NCBI GenBank assembly: GCA_032622095.1
Contig: CP136061.1
Span: 123,268,754-123,332,753, forward strand
Reading direction: 5' to 3'
Origin: Siphonodentalium dalli
Lineage: Eukaryota; Mollusca; Scaphopoda; Gadilida; Siphonodentaliidae
Length of the DNA stretch: 64,000 nt
The notes beneath the pieces are model-generated. The model was not told the origin of the DNA and made no database searches. It worked only from the letters and a program-made list of their open reading frames with translations. Below, piece after piece: positions 46,301-56,794 of this stretch. A program made the translations under genes and the position numbers. The stretch's first letter is position 1; every line of letters starts with the position of its first letter.

Positions 46301-48151
46301 CACCAAGATTTCTTCACTCTATTCTCTTAAACTACACCCGAATCGGTCAAATTCTTTTGATAATTCTATCTAAATACATCTTAGCTACTATTCGGATCTG
46401 CTGTCCCGGTCTAAAAAGGGATAGTTTGACCAAAACGACTATTGACCAAAACTTTGTTTACAAATTGAGCGCACTCGATGACCGGATTGACCGGAATGAC
46501 CCGTCCACGCTGCAAATTTATTATCGAAAACAAATTCAATTTCTTCCATCTAAAACATAATTACGCGCTGGACTGGTCATTTTAGGAATATATATGTATC
46601 CCACGCACATACACCAAGTTTCAGCTTAAAATTTAGAAAAATTAAAGTTTTATTGACATAAATCGATTTGAATGGCAAATGCCATGTTAAATTTTATCAT
46701 TGAAAACAATTCATTTCTTCCATCTAAAACATAATTACGTGCTGTACTCTGTAATTTTAGGAATATATAACTATCCCATGCACAAACACCAAGTCTCAGC
46801 TTAAAATTTTGAAAAATGACAGTTTTATTGACATAAATCGATTTCAATGGCAAATGCCATGTTAAATAAATTTTTGGGCCCTGCAAATATTTTCTGAGCT
46901 GTTCCATATTGGCACTAGAGTCCATATTTGACCGGTTACACCTGATAATTGTGCGACAGTACAGTCGCGTTACTTTATACATCAACATTTGTCATTATTC
47001 ACCCGACAATTTTATTTTGGTCTATCGTATCAACCCCTATTTTCTCCCGCATAGCCTGACTAAGTGTCAACATTGGTCTTTATCGCTCCACTAATTTGTA
47101 TCGTTTCATCGGTATGAATTCCATATCCAATTATCCACATATAACCAACCCAACCTCTAATCCCGGTCCAATTTATTTATTTCTTTCATCGGTATAGTCA
47201 CGTTACGTAATATTGTATCGTATTACTATAGTATACCGTATACGTATATCAATTGCTATTCCTTTCTATATAATCCTGGTGCCATCTATAGACATAGAGA
47301 TAATTTCATCCCCCCCCCCCCCCCCCCAATTTTATATCATTGCTGCTTTAGTACAGTCGCGATATATTACATGGCAACATCGCTCCACTAATTTATGTCA
47401 GTTCATCGGTACAAACCCCGATCAATATCAATATCAATATCTAATAACTCTGAGCTTTGTTTGATGGGTTCCTCGACTCGAATCAAATATTTTTTACCCC
47501 CAAAGCCAAAGAAATAGTAATATAGGACCCTCCGATCGGATTGTTGTTGTTGGAATCTGTTGAGATGGGGACCCTCTTTACGGGTTGAGTACCTTTAACC
47601 GAACAGGAAGGAACCATAAACACAAATGACGGTACATTATAATAATAATTTACCAAATGTTTTTTTACTTATTAGCAAAATCGGGTTAAAATCACCAACT
47701 TGCCTATGACTTTATAACCTTTCCGATTATACATGTAATTTACGAGTATAATATCAATATTCAAACAAGGAATATATAATTGGCTTAGAAAAGTTCTAAA
47801 TTTACGAGACTTACGTTTGTTTCGCACAATAATCCAGTCTGCTTCAAGCCCTTTTACAACAGGAAAATCAACATCTTCTATGCTTAGCAGCATGCACCTT
47901 TTGAGGGCAGCGTTGTATACTGCATTTAAACAAGGAGGCCGTCCCCCTTTGCTGAGATCTGGATCAGTACACAAAGCAGCACATATATGGAGGGATCTTG
48001 TTCCTTTTTTATCTTCAATTACATACATGGGGTCCACGGTGAAATTTGAAGTGTCAATTCCATAAATGGTATACACGTCGTTAAAATACTTGATAGAATT
48101 ATAGGTACCACATCGAGCAAGGAGTATGAGGGAAAAAAACAAAATCCCCAT
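43125..48151 (-). CDS. secreted PAN/apple plus C-type lectin protein
   Basis: Three coding segments on the minus strand: 48151-47815, 44670-44454 and 43390-43125. They give about 270 residues: a short hydrophobic signal peptide (MGILFFSLILLARCG), a Cys-containing region with the PAN/apple pattern (HICAALC, PPCLNAVYN, KRCML), then a C-type lectin domain. The lectin domain runs from ECKTTGNGMGFQYKPKSQLC through WLQAKQRCEEHDAHLLTMRD to EGNWVDFNG, WAVGKPTNLSGENC and AGYICQRD. The usual lectin motifs (EGNW, GENC, YIC) are present. KPT stands where EPN or QPD usually sets sugar choice, so calcium-dependent mannose or galactose binding is uncertain. Exons 1 and 2 join in phase. Exons 2 and 3 do not (two bases carried against one needed), so a micro-exon, an unusual junction or a frameshift must lie there. 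Expected place: extracellular, recognition or adhesion. Confidence 0.8.
43555..43640. repeat. degenerate interstitial telomere-type repeat (CCCTAA)n
   Basis: ACCCTATAACCCTATAGTCC grades into AACCCTAACCCTAACCCTAA in the second lectin intron. Short and imperfect, so a microsatellite or repair scar rather than a chromosome end. Confidence 0.7.
43650..44450. other. lectin intron, nothing assigned
   Basis: AT-rich; a fragment of the 4490 family (ATCCATTTAGTATAGAAAGG) at 44375-44396. The micro-exon needed to fix the lectin phase, if real, would lie here. Confidence 0.4.
44454..44670 (-). CDS. lectin gene exon 2: first half of the C-type lectin domain
   Basis: Acceptor TTTCAG precedes RLEECKTTGNGMGFQYKPKS. 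QLCFSL, INWLQAKQRCEEHDAHLLTM and RDQLTKINVAQILGR are the alpha-helical first half of a lectin domain. Donor CG|GTAAGT ends the exon at 44454 with two bases carried. Confidence 0.85.
44789..45011. mobile_element. piggyBac-type MITE in the first lectin intron
   Basis: TTAA 44785-44788 and 45012-45015; CCCTTTCATGACTGGAGC / CCCGCCATGAAAGGG ends. Two hairpin units, the second shortened. Confidence 0.8.
45172..45290. repeat. near-perfect 118 bp palindrome in the first lectin intron
   Basis: TCACAGGCCCCTGGGGAAA...ACTAAAATACCAATATAGAC and its complement, meeting at GTGTACATTGG. MITE-like; no clear target duplication. Confidence 0.8.
45785..46225. repeat. 245 bp tandem duplication in the lectin intron
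   Basis: GTACCGATAGAATCACGTAG at 45791 and 46036. Both copies contain a secondary near-repeat (TCGATAGAGTCAGGA...AAATTGTAAACTTAAAGTCA). Copy 2 lacks a CCGGTGTAATAATA piece. Confidence 0.8.
46526..46862. repeat. ~180 bp tandem duplication in the lectin intron
   Basis: TTCTTCCATCTAAAACATAA at about 46540 and 46714; CATAAATCGATTTGAATGGC at 46659 and CATAAATCGATTTCAATGGC at about 46832. Confidence 0.8.
47310..47327. repeat. 18-base C tract
   Basis: Homopolymer in the lectin intron; its true length is uncertain in any assembly. Confidence 0.9.
47450..47602 (+). repeat. right half of a TTAAAGGTACTCAA foldback repeat
   Basis: AACTCTGAGCTTTGTTTGAT ... GGGTTGAGTACCTTTAA is the complement of 49871-50040. 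Confidence 0.65.
47815..48151 (-). CDS. lectin gene exon 1: signal peptide and PAN/apple-like region
   Basis: I chose ATG 48151 because the frame upstream has no ATG before a TGA at about 48190. The hydrophobic core ILFFSLILLA is followed by CGTYNS. Cysteines in HICAALC, PPC and KRC fit a PAN/apple-type fold. Donor C|GTAAGT ends the exon at 47815 and leaves one base, which completes an Arg codon with exon 2. Confidence 0.8.
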
Positions 48152-48214
48152 GCTGAGGAGTAGGATCCAAAGATTCAAAGATTTCAGTCACACGGGACCG
48201 CTAATGAAGATGTA

Positions 48215-48230
48215 TAGACTATATAGTTGT
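48215..48230 (-). promoter_or_regulatory. possible TATA box of the lectin gene
   Basis: A TATATAG-type run on the minus strand lies about 65-80 bases before the chosen ATG. Position and composition fit a core promoter, but the region is AT-rich and this is weak. Confidence 0.25.
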
Positions 48231-48539
48231 GTGATTCCATTGACAAAGTTTCTAATAGGTGAATATTTCAAACGCGCTCGTCCAATAAGAGACTGACATC
48301 GATCACAGCCTGTAGCCGTGTTGGCAAGTCGTGTATCGAACTATCGATTTTGCTCACAATTTCACGTCGAAAATATTGTTTGGCAATATCGTAAATAATT
48401 CACTATCGTAATTTAAGAGTGTATATATAATATTTTGTTTCCAACGAAGGCACATCACTGTAACTTTATAAATTTGCTTCGACTGTAAACATTTCTAAAT
48501 AATTCAATGTGTATAAAGCACTCTGTGTCTTATATATAG

Positions 48540-48901
48540 TTAAAGTTTCATAATCCGAATTAACGCTCCCAAATTACTATTTCTTTGGCTTCGGGGTGTA
48601 ACAATTATGTGATTCGAGTCGAAGAACACACCCATCAAAGCTCAGAGTGATAAGGTATATCGATTTTTGAAATTTTTTAATTCCCGGTATATGTAATTTT
48701 TGGCGGCCTGGCAAATATTAATCAAGCCGACGGTCTCGGACCAAATTGCGGATGAAGGTGGATAACTCTGAAATCAAGTGGCTTTGGTGTTAGCTATTTG
48801 ACAATACGGTCAGATTTAGTTGAACAAAATTTGTTGTTGTTGTTGTTGTTGAAATCTGATTATATGGGGACCATCGAATCGGATTGAGTACCTTTAACGG
48901 T
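48540..48901. mobile_element. diverged TTAAAGGTACTCAA foldback element
   Basis: The left arm carries TTTGGCTTCGGGG...GATTCGAGTCGAAGAA (48585-48660), the right arm ACCATCGAATCGGATTGAGT ACCTTTAA (48870-48898). The arms no longer pair fully. Confidence 0.5.
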
Positions 48902-49040
48902 GTTCGCGCAACGCGGAATCCAGCATATAGGCCTACAAATTTCCATCTCTGGGGAGGAACTATTGTTACCGGGATCAAAATAGGCCTACATACGTACCCA
49001 ATTTGAGTCGGATCGTCGAGAAGTTTTATAATCGATAAAA

Positions 49041-49517
49041 GGCCCACTTAATTTTCGAACCCCCAATTCACATTATGTAAAATATATGCCATATTATATA
49101 CCATTTGAAAGAGAAAGCTCCAAAACATTGTATTTTCAACTTATTCGATGTAATAAACGGTGAACATGTTGTTTTTATTAAGAAACTGGCGTCTGTTCTG
49201 TGGTAATATTTATGCACAAAGTCATTTATTTTCAATGCAAGGGGAATAACTTTATATATATTTAAATATAGAGTTATTCCCCTTCCATTGAAAATACATC
49301 TTTGGTTTAAATTCTGTTGCATTCTGGGAGTCAAAGGAGGGAACTTATTGTATTATTTCAGCTATTTTCTATTACTCTATGGGCACCTTACGAGACACAG
49401 ACATTCCAAATGGTGATTAATTACAGTATTTTAATCACATTTTATGGCATATATTGTTATTAAAACCATATATACCACTATAAAAAAATAATTTGTGACT
49501 CGAAAATTAAGTGGGCC
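49041..49517. mobile_element. GGCCCACTTAATTTTCGA TIR element
   Basis: GGCCCACTTAATTTTCGAAC at 49041 and its complement TCGAAAATTAAGTGGGCC ending 49517. An inner hairpin (AAGGGGAATAACT, 49240-49285) is also present. Confidence 0.75.
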
Positions 49518-49869
49518 ATGTTGTTTTTATTAAGAAACTGGCGTCTGTTCTGTGGTAATATTTATGCACAAAGTCATTTATTTTCAATGCAAGGGGAATA
49601 ACTTTATATATATTTAAATATAGAGTTATTCCCCTTCCATTGAAAATACATCTTTGGTTTAAATTCTGTTGCATTCTGGGAGTCAAAGGAGTGAACTTAT
49701 TGTATTATTTCAGCTATTTTCTATTACTCTATGGGCACCTTACCAGACACAGACATTCCAACTGGTGATTAATTACAGTATTTTAATCACATTTTATGGC
49801 ATATATTGTTATTAAAACCATATATACCACTATAAAAAAATAATTTGTGACTCGAAAATTAAGTGGGCC
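49518..49869. mobile_element. tandem partial copy of the same TIR element
   Basis: Repeats 49166-49517 with only a few differences and ends in the same TCGAAAATTAAGTGGGCC. The first ~125 bases are absent, so the two copies share one boundary. Confidence 0.8.
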
Positions 49870-49870
49870 T

Positions 49871-50347
49871 TTAAAGGTACTCAATCCGTAAAGAGGGTCC
49901 CCATCTCAACAGATTCCAACAACAACAATCCGATCGGAGGGTCCTATATTACTATTTATTTGGCTTTGGGGGTAAAAAATATTTGATTCGAGTCGAGGAA
50001 CCCATCAAACAAAGCTCAGAGTTATTAGATATTGATTTTTGAAATTTGTTATAAACTCGAGATGAGTACTGCTAACTGCCGTAATCTGCTCTGGATGTGT
50101 TCTCCAAATCTATTCAAACAGACAAGGATGGATAACTCTAAAATCAAGTGGTAATTTTAACGCAATTTTGACTGAGTTCTGGGCCAGATAGTATTCCCGA
50201 TAATGAAAAATAATAGATTTCTAAAATCGATATCTAACAAATCTGAGCTTTGATGGGTGACTTCCTCGACTCGAATCAAATATTTTTGACCCCCGAAGCC
50301 ATTGAAATAGTAATTGAGAGGAGTTTTATCGGGTTGAGTACCTTTAA
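49871..50347. mobile_element. TTAAAGGTACTCAA foldback element, complete copy
   Basis: TTAAAGGTACTCAATCCG at the left and CGGGTTGAGTACCTTTAA at the right. The arms share TTGGCTTTGGGGG, GATTCGAGTCGAGGAA and CAAAGCTCAGA. Confidence 0.7.
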
Positions 50348-50349
50348 GT

Positions 50350-52261
50350 GGTGTGTATCCTATTTTTTTTTTTTTACCAAGGGTTGGCTAGCAAGCTGGG
50401 TTGGTAGGAAAAAAACATTTCAATGCATATTGTCCCCTTGTCGCATCGGGCAGTCACAGACTACTGATTAATTCTAAATAGCCTACCACTATATAGCTAG
50501 TCGCCTACAGCGAGGTACCAAAGCCGAGGGGAGGGGGGGGGTGTGGATCGAAGCAAATGTGTAATAATGCAAACTTTGTGAGTTTGGTTCTTGTCCAAGA
50601 AGAGGGGTGTAGTGGGAAAGACCCTCTAGCCACGTCTCTGGACCGTGTCCACCGAGGAATTCAAACATCCCCTCCCTCCTATGTGTAGAATTTTCCAAAG
50701 GAGGGACGTACAAACGCTGATATGGTAGCCGGTAGCCTATTGGTAGACCTACAAACACGTAGCCAACTAGCGATCACTAGCCGTGAGCAGCTGGCACGAA
50801 TGCCTTAAACTATGCCTTTACATAAAATTAGTTTTATCCATCTTATAACAGTAGATTATAAGATTATACTTGAAAGTGAATCTTGCTCTTGAACTTTGGT
50901 ACAGCATGAAATATTGCAAGACGTCTAATTATGTGGTTGCACCCATTCCCAAAATGCTCACAGTGAGAAGAAGTAAATTTCGCGCCAAACTCAGTAGCCG
51001 TATCACGTGACTGGGAGTTTCCAGGACAAACATTGTCACATGACAAACATTTCATGCAAGTGCGCTCGCTCTCAAATCGCGTTTGACACAACTCTTTACT
51101 GTAATGTCCTGCGAAATCTATGACAACTTCTGGTTCCAATGATTATGCGAACATTTATACGACATGCCCGGGGTCAAATCGAGCACTTTTCCAGCGGTTT
51201 TGAAAGATTATTTGCCCGAGTATGAGCCCAAAATATCGTGAGTATTTTGACAACATTTGATTTGACACTGAGTCAGTGACTGACAGTTCAATTGACACTC
51301 GCATGTCAATTTCAGTTTTCATTGATTTCAGCTGTACGGTTACTGACCCGGTTACGGGTCGGGGATTTAAACAGTGTTGTCTTTTGAAAGTCAACTCTGT
51401 TTTGTTGACATTACTTACAGGTTGTTGTAAATTAATTTTTAGTAACTTGTGATATTTTCATAGAAAACAAGATTTTTTTCAATTTCATACCTGCAGTATA
51501 TAATTTTATAAAAGATATCATTTGCGCCTATGAATAACTCATATCTAATATTAATTTATTATCCAAGTACCGTACACTAATAACAATAATGTAACAGCCA
51601 TATAATTTACAATAATGTATACAAAATAACTTAAATTTATTTTTGGATTCTCGGATATTGCTGGATTCTAACTTGATCAAATTTGTTAAAATATTGACTG
51701 AGCTGTGAATACTAAAGAATAAATGGGGTATTATGGGCTCTATTCTTTATAAGTAAATATATACCAGGGTAAACTCACCTAAATTCACCCCCGAATGCTC
51801 ATCTATATACAGCACAAGATCAATGGGTCGATGCGTCCATTCTCTTCCATTGGTTACTGTCGACTGCCGACATCGTATCGTTCACCGGGAATCGTAAGAT
51901 TAGCAATGATCTCCAATCTGCGCTCAGTGAGCGTGACCGATAATTCCCGGTTAATAATACAAGGCCGGACACATATTTAACCCATTTTCACAACAATACT
52001 AGTAACTAAACAAATTGACAGTTTAAGGCTGATGACGTCATGCAACATGATATATATGTACGTCATGATAGGTTGTGGCAATGGTTTGTATTATGTGGGC
52101 GACGTATATACACCAGCGCTGAATTAGTAAATAAAAGCTAGGCAATATATATATCTTCGCATTTTTCGCAGATATATATCCTGGAACATCAACATACAAG
52201 ATAATTGTCTGCGCCTATTAGGCTTTATGCTCACACTTTGTTTATATTAGAACTTTGCCTA
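50350..52261. other. intergenic, no confident gene
   Basis: Two minus-strand open stretches (50758-50489, 51139-50864) lack ATG starts in context and known domains. A TGACGTCA motif lies at 52032. Nothing else. Confidence 0.4.
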
Positions 52262-52475
52262 CAGTAATGCTCGAAGTATATGACCCTTGAACACAGCAGA
52301 ATTATGGGAAATTTTTCAGAATTTAGTCTGAAATATGGCTTGCTGCCATTCATTGGAAAGCTCTCAGTGAAAGCTTTCCGATGAATGGCAACAAGCCATA
52401 TTTCCGACTAAATCCTGAAGAATTTACCATAATTCTGCTGTTGTTAAAGGGTCATATATACTTCAGGCATTACTG
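52262..52475. mobile_element. MITE family 1, full-length copy
   Basis: TA-flanked. CAGTAATGCTCGAAGTATAT / GGCATTACTG ends. Arms pair through GGCTTG[C/T]TGCCATTCAT to the AGTGA loop. Confidence 0.85.
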
Positions 52476-52479
52476 TAAT

Positions 52480-53168
52480 TGCTGACGATGGACTCAAAGT
52501 TCTAATTGCATATTGTTGCATCATTTTCATACATTAAATACAAACAGGGCGAAAGAGGAGTTAAATAAAGATGGCTCACCTAAATTTGCTCATTTGCTGT
52601 CAATATTGTTCGTTAACCTATGTCGTTATCGTTGGGAATGGTCCTAAGTCGTTTTCGACGATGTAAGATGATTGGTGAATTGTTGTTTGGATTTGGCTAA
52701 TTTAACCGTCCTTAAAACTCAGTCTTAGTTGAAGTCTAGTGACTAGCTGTCTTCCTTGATGATAAAACGACGAGAGAGATCCCTGTATTCTTGTGCGCCA
52801 TGATGGGTCCTTAAAATTTCACTCACCTCATGCATCCACCCAGCACCCTGGATTCTGTCACCTGATGTTGTGACTTCACGTGATCTTTCACAATAGTCAA
52901 CAAATACATTTGTATGGTCCATGTGATATTAGTACCTCAACATTCACCACATTTAGTTGTAAATTTGCATATTCTTGCGTACCGGTATCACATTGTTATA
53001 TATGCACTGCTATAACTTAAATACACCAAGAATAGAGAAGTATAGAAAATTTCAATTGTACATATTCAGGGGAACTATAAATGAATAAAATGCATGCGGA
53101 ACGTTGGCTCGAATGTTAGAGTTTTCTTGATCATGTATAAACTCTGCAAAAGATTACACCTGTCACAT
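52480..53168. other. intergenic, nothing assigned
   Basis: No repeat or coding exon recognised. Confidence 0.4.
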
Positions 53169-53292
53169 TAGTCCAAGTCTTCTCGTACTAAAACTAGCTA
53201 AGATTTTGGGATGGAGAGATGCTAGTGTTTAAACACTAGCATCTCTCCATCCCAAAATCTTAGCTAGTTTTAGTACGAGAAGACTTGGACTA
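53169..53292. mobile_element. perfect 124 bp palindrome with 9 bp target duplication
   Basis: 62 + 62 bases meet at GTTTAAAC with no mismatch that I can find. CTGTCACAT precedes (53160-53168) and follows (53293-53301). Starts TAGTCCAAGTCTTCTCG. A 9 bp duplication fits Mutator- or Merlin-type transposition; the lack of any decay suggests a recent insertion. Confidence 0.85.
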
Positions 53293-53397
53293 CTGTCACA
53301 TGAGTTATTGAACAAATATATCGCCTTAATTTCTCTACAGGTATATTGGTGTAAAGATTCATGGCATGATCTATACCATGACTCATAAGTCTGATGA

Positions 53398-53423
53398 CCC
53401 CCCCCCCCCCCCCCCCCCCCCCC
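53398..53423. repeat. 26-base C tract followed by A7
   Basis: Homopolymer, potential G-quadruplex strand on the minus side. Confidence 0.95.
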
Positions 53424-53429
53424 AAAAAA

Positions 53430-54180
53430 AAGGCCAATTTGTTAAAGGTTATTTTGCCATTTTTACCCATGACTCCAAAGGTCTCAAGAAAAGTTTGATT
53501 TTACCATGCACACATTATTGCACACAGAACAGCCTTACCGGTAACCAGTACATTAGCTTTGGGGCCATTCCATGGCATCATGGAGTGACATTTGACTAAA
53601 TTTCAGGGAGAAAACAAGTGTATACTGTTGTAATGCAGGTGCACAGATATAATATTTGTCATATATCACATGGCCTGTTTGATGAAGCATATAAAAAGAT
53701 ATTCCCCTCATCTTTCCGACTGACCAAATTGTTTTAATGGTGACAAGAAATTCTCGACACTGAGTGATGCTGAGAACATAGGGTATGTTTTTTTCGACAT
53801 TGAATTAAGACAAGTGATAATGGTTGAGGCATGGATACCTACTTCAGTTTTTGAAAGGCACATTTAGAAACAATACGATATGTGAAGTTACTTGTGATGT
53901 CCTGTGAATGTGTTCCATTTACTTAAAATGCATCGTGTTATAAACACACTAAAATTCTGGAATTCTTTTGGTCCACAATAGTAATGGCAACATCCATGCT
54001 CCTTCATTATACTAATTTATCTAGTCTCTGAGACTAGAATTAATAGATGACCATATCCGTTGTTATATTTCTTTGAAAATGAAAATCTTTCTCATCAAAC
54101 AGCCAGTCTTATGTTAAATTAACTATTATATTTAATTAAAAAATTTCTTCTCTACCGGTATGTTCATCTGATATTCTATA
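53430..54180. other. intergenic, nothing assigned
   Basis: No gene or repeat family recognised. Confidence 0.4.
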
Positions 54181-54305
54181 CAAATCAAAACTATTCAGAT
54201 TTTGGTATGAATTATTGTATGATTAACATCTGAATGTAAATTATTTGTTGTATACTTATATATGGACAATTTTGTCTGAAATAAATACATCAATCAACCA
54301 ATTTA
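54180..54305 (+). mobile_element. possible LINE-type 3' end with (ATCA)n tail
   Basis: GGACAATTTTGTCTGAAATA followed by AATACATCAATCAACCA. Short-period tails of this sort are typical of CR1/L2-like retroposons. Confidence 0.4.
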
Positions 54306-54374
54306 GATATATTGAGGCAACATCTGAGTACTTGCACACAAAAAGAACCTACACTCAATATATTACCCAAATTA

Positions 54375-54545
54375 GGACTGGATGACATGTAGGATAGGAT
54401 AGGATAATTTTATTTACAATACACATACATGGAAAGTACAATTACAAATAAATATAATATTAATAGACTATACATGTATATTGCTAGGGGTGATATAGTC
54501 ATGGCTGACTGTCTTCCTATCACCCCTGTATGATGAGATGAATAT
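54375..54545 (-). mobile_element. possible LINE-type 3' end with (ATCCT)n tail
   Basis: Read on the minus strand: CAGGGGTGATAGGAAGAC hairpin, AT-rich stretch, AATAAAATTATCCTATCC. This is the form of a 5'-truncated CR1/L2-like copy. Confidence 0.45.
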
Positions 54546-54549
54546 AGAT

Positions 54550-55945
54550 TGATGAGATGTGTGTATCTTGATGCTGGTAATTAGTGAACATGGTAACACC
54601 AGAGATTCCAATTTATAAATTAAAGTAACACAGCTATTGAGGTATCAAAAATAGGAAAAATTGATAGTCCTGTCCACAAACAAAAGCACTCTTGTCTTTT
54701 ACCAAATTTGGAAATTGTCTTAAGTAGGAGACACGTTTTACATAAACCCAGCCAAAAATGGCAAGAGATTTTCAACAAAGAGTTTATCTGGTTCTATCGG
54801 GAAAAAAATATTTAATTTCACATCATATCATCTTCATTGTATGTAGAATCTGAGCAATTATTAAGAGACGACAAAACAATGGATTTTAACACATTTGAGA
54901 GATTGAATATATTACTTTCTTTTTTGTCCCTTTCAGTACCAAGAACTGCTAGAATAATTAATAATTTCACACAACTCTCCAATCACCAAAACATCTTATT
55001 GTCTTGGCTCTATGAGAGGAGGCTCCATTTGTATCATGTTGAGTTAGATTTTTAATTGCACAATATAGCATCATATCCCAATATATTATAATGAAGAATG
55101 AAGCAACAGTAACAAATATTCCAGCCCAATGAAAACACATATTGATATGCAGTGTGGTCCACTCAAGTGGGGAACAATCAACTGGAATTAGGTCACCGTG
55201 CTAAGAGATATGGTGGTCAGCTTTAACTTGGTTGTGAACCCACAACCCGAACTCATCTCAGCCCAATATTTCATTGATCAACAGGCATGACATGAAAATT
55301 CTCAAATATAGTATATTATTTATGGATAGTTGCCTTTCTAAATGAAAATAATCATTAAATTTCATGAATCGAGAATAATTAAGTCTCCTCTCATATTATT
55401 CAGATATGATATCATGGATATATGAACTGTACTTTTGAAACAAGTCTATTTCACAGAAGTGTTTGGTACCCGAAACAGTTATATTTTAAATATTTTTCAT
55501 GCCATAGCAGTGAAATAAATGAGGTCATAATCTCCAATGGTTCGATGGTTCTTAAATATTGTCACAATAATCACACGGGAAAATCACATGGTTTCGAGGT
55601 TGGTGAGTACCACACATTCAAAATGTGCAAACACACAAAAACATAATATATGCAGAACTGACACAAAACATAACATTGTGACTATTACGAGCATATGCAA
55701 GTTTATTTTTAAAACAAGTTGATACCTTATTTGTTCGGAAATACTCAGTAGTTTTCTGTAACATTCTGACTAAAGTTGCCAGTCGGATGTTCACAAGTCC
55801 ATTCATCTAGGAGAATCCTTCGACTGACAACTTTGGTCAGAATGTAGAACAAACAACTGAGTTTGGTTACAAATGAGGTATCAGCTTGTTTGGCAAATTG
55901 TATAGCATATGTTCGTAGCTGCCAAAATACTTTGTAATATATCAT
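54550..55945. other. intergenic, nothing assigned except a short inverted repeat
   Basis: ACATTCTGACTAAAGTTGCC (55761) faces GACAACTTTGGTCAGAATGT (55827). No coding exon recognised. Confidence 0.4.
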
Positions 55946-56045
55946 NNNNNNNNNNNNNNNNNNNNNNNNNNNNNNNNNNNNNNNNNNNNNNNNNNNNNNN
56001 NNNNNNNNNNNNNNNNNNNNNNNNNNNNNNNNNNNNNNNNNNNNN
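55946..56045. other. assembly gap of 100 N
   Basis: Exactly 100 N, a conventional scaffold gap of unknown true size; it sits at the start of a tandem repeat. Confidence 1.
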
Positions 56046-56565
56046 TTCATAACTATATAAAGCAAATTAAGCAATAAAATCATACGTTTAATTTTTGTCA
56101 TATGTAGGTGCTGGGTGGGAGGGGGGGAAGATACTCAGGCCTGTGTATCTCCCCCCCCCCCACCCCAAATTCTGCTCATATAAAGTTAATTTCTCACCAT
56201 TTCATGACTATATAAAGCAAATTAAGCAATAAAATCATACGTTTAATTTTTGTCATATGTAGCCGCTGGGTGGGGGGGGGGGGGGGGGGAAGATACTCAG
56301 GCCTGGGTATCTTCCCCCCCACCCCAAATTCTTACTCTATCAAATTTTGCTCATATAAAGTTAATTTCTCGCCATTTCATAACTATATAAATCAAATTAA
56401 GCAATAAAATCATACGTTTAATTTTTGTCATATATAGCCGCTGGGTGGGGGGGGGGGGGGGGAGATACTCAGGCCTGGATATTTCCCCCCACCCCAAATT
56501 CTTACTCTATTAAATTGTTCTCATATAAAGTTAATTTCTCGCCATTTCATGACAATATAAAGCAA
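56046..56565. repeat. ~172 bp tandem units with poly-G/poly-C hairpins
   Basis: TTCATAACTATATAAAGCAA-type starts near 56046, 56201, 56375 and 56545. Each unit has GGGTGGGGGG...AAGATACTCAGGCCTGG..ATCTTCCCCCCACCCC, a G/C-tract hairpin. The N gap precedes the first visible unit. Confidence 0.85.
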
Positions 56566-56724
56566 AATAAACGATAAAATCGTAAGGTAATATTTTGACA
56601 TGTTTATGCTATTGTGTGAGGGTTTAAGTTAAACTTCAAAATATTTTTTTTTTTTTTTAATAGTTTTCTCGGCATTTCTTACCATAATAATATAAAATAA
56701 GTGAGGGAAAAAAAATATATGAGT

Positions 56725-56792
56725 GGGGGGGAAGATACCCAGGGCGGGGGGGGGGGGGGGGGGGGGGGGGGAAGATACCCAGGGGGGGAAGA
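56725..56792. repeat. G-tract cluster with GAAGATACCCAGGG
   Basis: Includes a 26-base G tract (56746-56771) and three GAAGATA scraps like those of the preceding units. Confidence 0.8.
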
Positions 56793-56794
56793 TA

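Noticed and set aside
50864-51139. Cys-rich minus-strand open stretch (TCMKCLSCDNVC) suggesting a TNF-receptor-like exon
   Set aside because: No ATG, an in-frame stop two codons before the first codon, and the Cys spacing does not fit the receptor repeat. No neighbouring exon supports it.
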